Assembly (NCBI GenBank): GCA_039602395.1
Contig: JBCNJP010000013.1
Location: 20,753,663 to 20,817,662 of the forward strand
DNA: 64,000 bases
DNA from: Deinandra increscens subsp. villosa
Lineage: Eukaryota; Streptophyta; Magnoliopsida; Asterales; Asteraceae
Direction of reading: 5' to 3'
In this document: positions 60,407 through 64,000 of the stretch, piece after piece
Numbering within the stretch: the first letter of the stretch is position 1
Layout: every line of letters starts with the position of its first letter
The notes under the pieces: model-generated
The model's database searches: none
What the model saw: the letters and a program-made list of their open reading frames with translations, nothing else
Told to the model about the DNA's origin: nothing
Program-made: the position numbers and the translations under genes

Positions 60407-63195
60407 AATGAACCAAACTACTCAAGTTGGACATTCAATCAGCTAATAAGTAAATTACAAGCGCTGGAAATGGAATTACTTGTGAAAAAGTCAGCAACTT
60501 AATCTGTTCAGAATTCTGAAGTATAGTTTGGAGAGAATTCTGCTACTATGCATGCTAAAACAAAATCACATTATATTTCAAGCAGTATTCCACCGTTAAC
60601 AGCATTTCTTGCTGGAAAGTTTGAGAATACTAGTTATTCTTCGGGTTGCAGTTTTACTATTCCTGATAGGTCATTAAGAAAATATACTTCTAATCAAGCA
60701 ACCGAAGATCTAGCTGCTTTGTTATCTGCTTTCATATCATCTTCATCTGGATCCATATTTAGTCAAATTGTTTATTCTGGTTTGGTTTCGGAGGATCTAA
60801 AACAGATGGATGATGATCAGCTGCATAAATTAGATTTGGATTGGCAGTTTGCAATGCTTGTTGAAAGAGGAAGAAGGTTTATGGATAAACATGGCAAGAA
60901 TTCTATAATTCAAGGAGGCAAACTAGGTTTAGATAAGTCTAAACTGAAATGTTACAAATATTCCAAATTAGGACATTTTTCTCGAGAATGCAAGCAATCT
61001 TCTTTTAAACTAGGTTCTTCGGATAATCATGACCATAATAAAGATGCAAAAGCACTGGTGACCCGAGGAAGGATATGATTGGGCTAAGGATTTACCAGAT
61101 GAATCTGCATTTTTAGTTCATTCTCCAGAAAATTATGCATTAATGGCTATTATGCAAGTTGAATCAAGTGATTCTGAATCTCAAACAAGTACATCTGAAA
61201 CATGTGATTTTGAAGTTAGTGGGTATGAGTCAACATGTGAATTTTGTGCTAAAAAAGAAAGAAAGATTCAAATTGATTTTTGAAAAAGAAGGGTTGATTG
61301 TTGAACATGAGAAGAAAGAAGAAAGAAGAGATAGAAAGTTACAAAAGAAAGTTTGAGGTGTCTGATGATATTTTCAAAGCTAATGCAATGTTGGAACAAG
61401 AAAAGAAAGTGTTGATAGAAGAGGTGTTAGAGCTAAAAGCAAGATTGAATGAGATGGTTAGTGTTAATAAAGAACAAACCTTGAAGTTACAAAATGAAAA
61501 TGCTTGAGTTAGTTACAAAGGTTAAAAAGTGGGAGTTCGAAGAAAAGGATGCTATTGGAGATTTTGATGCCTTGCATAAGAAATCTAAAGAAAGAGTGGA
61601 ATCACTTCTGATTACCAATTTTGAACTTCAGAAAGCTTATGATGAAATCATGGTTTCGAACAATGATTATCAAGTCCACCAGTCAAAATTACAAGATAAA
61701 GTCACCGATCTGACAAAAGAAAACAATTTGTTGGAAAGAAATGTAGAGATTTATCAAGGAAAGGTGGAAAAGGTTACTCAGGAAATGTTCGATGCCCATG
61801 ATAAAGTACGAAGAGAAAAGTCTTTGTCTAACAGAGTTTCAGAACAGCTGATAGAATCAGAGAAGGCTTTGGGTGAAGCGCAGAAAAAGATATCAGACTT
61901 AAATGTTCAAGTTTTGGATTTGAATCGTCAGCTAAATAATTTGAAAAATTCACACTCATTCACAAGTTATTTATGCAACGACGAAAATTTCAAAAGAGTG
62001 TTTGACGGTGAAGAATTCAATCAATTACCACCCACTATTGGTTCAAACTGATCCTCTGGCTGATGTCAAATCTTCTGAAATAATTGGTGATTATTCTGAA
62101 TTTGTTCCTAAGAAATCTAAGAAGAAGACATCAATGGTTTCAAATAAGAAAGTGAAAAAGGAGGAAAATGTGATTGACAAATCTACTTCTAAATTTGTGT
62201 CTGGTGGGTTTATATCTTAAGAGGGAATCATTTCTGCTGATAAGGTGATTGAGAAAAATGAGGGTTTGTTAAGTGAAGCACAAGCTGCTGCTAACTTGTT
62301 AGAAGCTAACAAGTTGAAGGATATTAAAGCAACATTCAATCAAGCTGCTAAAGCTGGTCCTTCTGGTTCACAAATTGATTTATCAAAGCTTCCAGGTTAT
62401 AAGTGTTATGGTTTGGGGAGTGAGGGTAAAAAGTTTGAAAAGAAAGACAAGAAGAATATGCCCAAGAAATTTCCAAAAGAAAAGAAAGACACAAGCTTGG
62501 AACAAATCTATCATTGTGGCTCAAGTGTTCATGACAACCATGGAAAAGGGATTTTGAGGTAAGATTCAGAAGAAGGCTTCGTCTGAAAGTTCTTCTCGGG
62601 ATGCTCAAAAAGTTAAGGATTCTTCGTCATCTGGATCTAATTCCATACCTCGAAGTCCTACAATCGAAATGGGTACATTCTAATCGATTTCAAGTTTTTG
62701 ATGATATGTCTGATGGTTCTGAGTTCATTGATAGATGTCTTTTAGTTCAGGACAAATCACAATCTCAATGATCCTATCGTTTGTCTTATCAATGTCGCCG
62801 AAAGGGACACATGGCACGGGATTATCCTGAAACTGTAAAAAGTTCATTTTCAAACAAATATGCCACATTTATTGATGAATCAGTCATGATTTTTACTGAG
62901 TCTACATCTTCCAAGTCAAAATCTAAACAAAAACAATTTTTTAAATATGACTCAAGTGTTGGTGGATCATCACAGGATGATGATTCAGTAAAAAATGAAA
63001 AAGCAAAAATGCAGTGGCGACCTAAAGTGGTCAGCACGGCTGCAAATGATTTTTCGGAAGACACTGGTTGACCAGAAGTTGTGTGCTTCGGGTCATTTGA
63101 ATACTAATCATTTAAAATTAGTGTGCATGGTTCTTCAAGAAGACATGTTAGTGATTGTGAAGTTCAAGCTTCAAGAAGTCACTGATAGTGGAGTC
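60407..63195 (+). pseudogene. gag: Copia J gag (broken)
   Basis: It starts NEPNYSSWTFNQLISKLQAL, then 60548-61075: DLAALLSAFISSSSGSIFSQ, LHKLDLDWQFAMLVERGRRF and a first knuckle CYKYSKLGHFSREC with Tyr for the second Cys. A coiled coil follows over 61298-62050 in two frames (KEEIESYKRKF...; KVTDLTKENNLLERNVEIYQ), then Lys-rich segments (EFVPKKSKKKTSMVSNKKVK) and a second knuckle relic YQCRRKGHMARDYPE with Cys lost at both ends. At least six frame changes or stops occur. The layout mirrors the B gag: domain, knuckle, coil, knuckle, basic tail. RNA binding by the knuckles is probably lost. Confidence 0.82.
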
Positions 63196-64000
63196 TCCTG
63201 CTTAACTTAAATTAAATGCTTCATATTTCAAAATTGAAATTTTTCTGAAAGCTAAATGGAAAAGGTATCGTATCGATTGGTCAATTTTCTTTCTTTTACA
63301 TTCCGTATGTAGTTTAGGGGGAGAAAATTGAAAAACCAAAAATAGTGTCTTTGTGTTTTCGTTAAAATGAAAATCCAAAAATAGAGTTTTCATTTTAAGG
63401 GGGAGAAAATAGAAAAATACAAAAACATTGAAAAACAGAATATACAAAAATAATGAAAAATGAGAAATTGTATCCGACATATTTGGGAAATGATGGTACA
63501 TTGGCTTACATGTCTGACTCATGGATAAAATAGATGAAAAACCATAAGATCATTTGCTCGATGTGCTTGGTAGGCTCGGCATTAAATCAGAAAGTATTCA
63601 AATGTGATATTCATTAAATACTAATGCTTGATCAAGTGGACAACATCCTGATGCATATCTCATGATATATCAAGAAAAGATATGTGAAAAAAGAAAATGA
63701 GAAGTAACTGTGTATACATGTGTTCATTTTGCAAAGAGTTAAACTTGTTTAATTTTCTTTATTTTGTCAAACGATCGGACATTCTCTGCGTGTCCACAAG
63801 AGTGACCTGATTGTTGTTCGTTTGACGTTCTGCTTTATTTTCTTTGGTGTTTTGTATAACTCATCAGACTTTCTCTGCGTGTACAGGAGTACCGACCTGA
63901 TTGTTGTTGGGTTATACAATTTCAACTTGTTTTTATTTTCTTATTTTGTTAAATCCGAGGCCTTATCTGCGTATCGAAAGATCGACCTTAAGGTAGACAA
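63196..64000 (+). other. 3' region of J with CTGCGTG...GACCTGATTGTTG repeats
   Basis: Non-coding. Purine tracts AGGGGGAGAAAA at 63318 and 63400, GTGCTTGGTAGGCTCGGC at 63562-63579, then about three degraded copies of a unit with TCTCTGCGTGT and GACCTGATTGTTG (63780-63823, 63868-63912, 63965-63995). Confidence 0.65.

Larger units (their letters stand above)
60407..64000 (+). mobile_element. Copia element J, gag-only derivative, continues past the window
   Basis: Plus-strand gag without its N-terminal domain passes, after a short protease-like stretch (GSSRRHVSD near 63133), directly into a 3' region with the same modules as A, B and C. No IN, RT or RNase H. The 5' end is cut at the K junction; the 3' LTR lies beyond the window. 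Confidence 0.75.

Overview
This window is a nested cluster of plant transposable elements. I found no host housekeeping gene, rRNA, tRNA or CRISPR array. The source is almost certainly a dicot nuclear genome. The elements use tRNA-iMet-type (TGGTATCAGAGC) or TGGCGCC-type primer sites, and they include SIRE-like Ty1/copia elements with long coiled-coil gags, Tat-like Ty3/gypsy elements, and hAT and CACTA DNA transposons. The downstream ORF of the copia element, the PB1-like ORF and the antisense 'transposase_28-like' ORF resemble ORFs I associate with Asteraceae; that placement is inference. A run of exactly 500 N at 23299-23798 marks an assembly gap.

Nesting, outermost first. Layer 1 is a minus-strand copia gag relic (L, 59094-59544). 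A hAT transposon (55169-59093) sits in it. A large plus-strand SIRE-like copia element (C) sits in the hAT terminal region. C is split into blocks: gag 13307-14652, PR 14681-14989, IN 27139-28153, RT 28154-28778 and 37739-38520, RNase H 38521-39045, a downstream env-position ORF 40732-42959 and 54019-54696, and 3' LTR 54728-55168. Its 5' end lies left of the window.

Insertions into C. Copia A (1-13306, minus) sits in C gag and itself carries copia B (3939-11635, minus, target duplication GAACT). Between C PR and IN lie inverted copia LTR-like arms (E) around a minus-strand Tat-like gypsy element D (15970-26848, duplication GATTA). D carries a CACTA terminus at 17697 inside its RT, plus the N gap. 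Gypsy F (28779-37738, duplication CAAGG) sits in C RT. The non-coding LARD-like element G (42960-54018, LTRs of about 2.95 kb, duplication GAACA) sits in the C downstream ORF. Removing B, F or G restores an open reading frame across the junction. To the right lie a TRIM-like element K (59545-60406) and a gag-only copia J (60407-64000).

Most notable signals. (1) An array of about nine short hairpins with paired compensatory changes in the 5' leader of B, built from GATCGAAAAGTC and its complement. The same motif recurs in one orientation inside C, and A carries an analogous but unrelated TCGTAAACAC array in its leader. (2) Three separate copia elements (A, B, J) all pass from gag and a short protease start straight into the 3' region, losing IN, RT and RNase H, while B keeps a 1,108-residue open gag with two zinc knuckles. 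(3) A 164-bp inverted duplication inside the A gag that would make a long RNA hairpin. (4) A conserved branch-point and 3' splice-site-like block at the gag/PR boundary of A, B and C.

The elements are annotated as relics. Most contain stops or frameshifts. Near-intact reading frames are the B gag, the C PR block, the C RNase H, the F RT and the D gag/protease.
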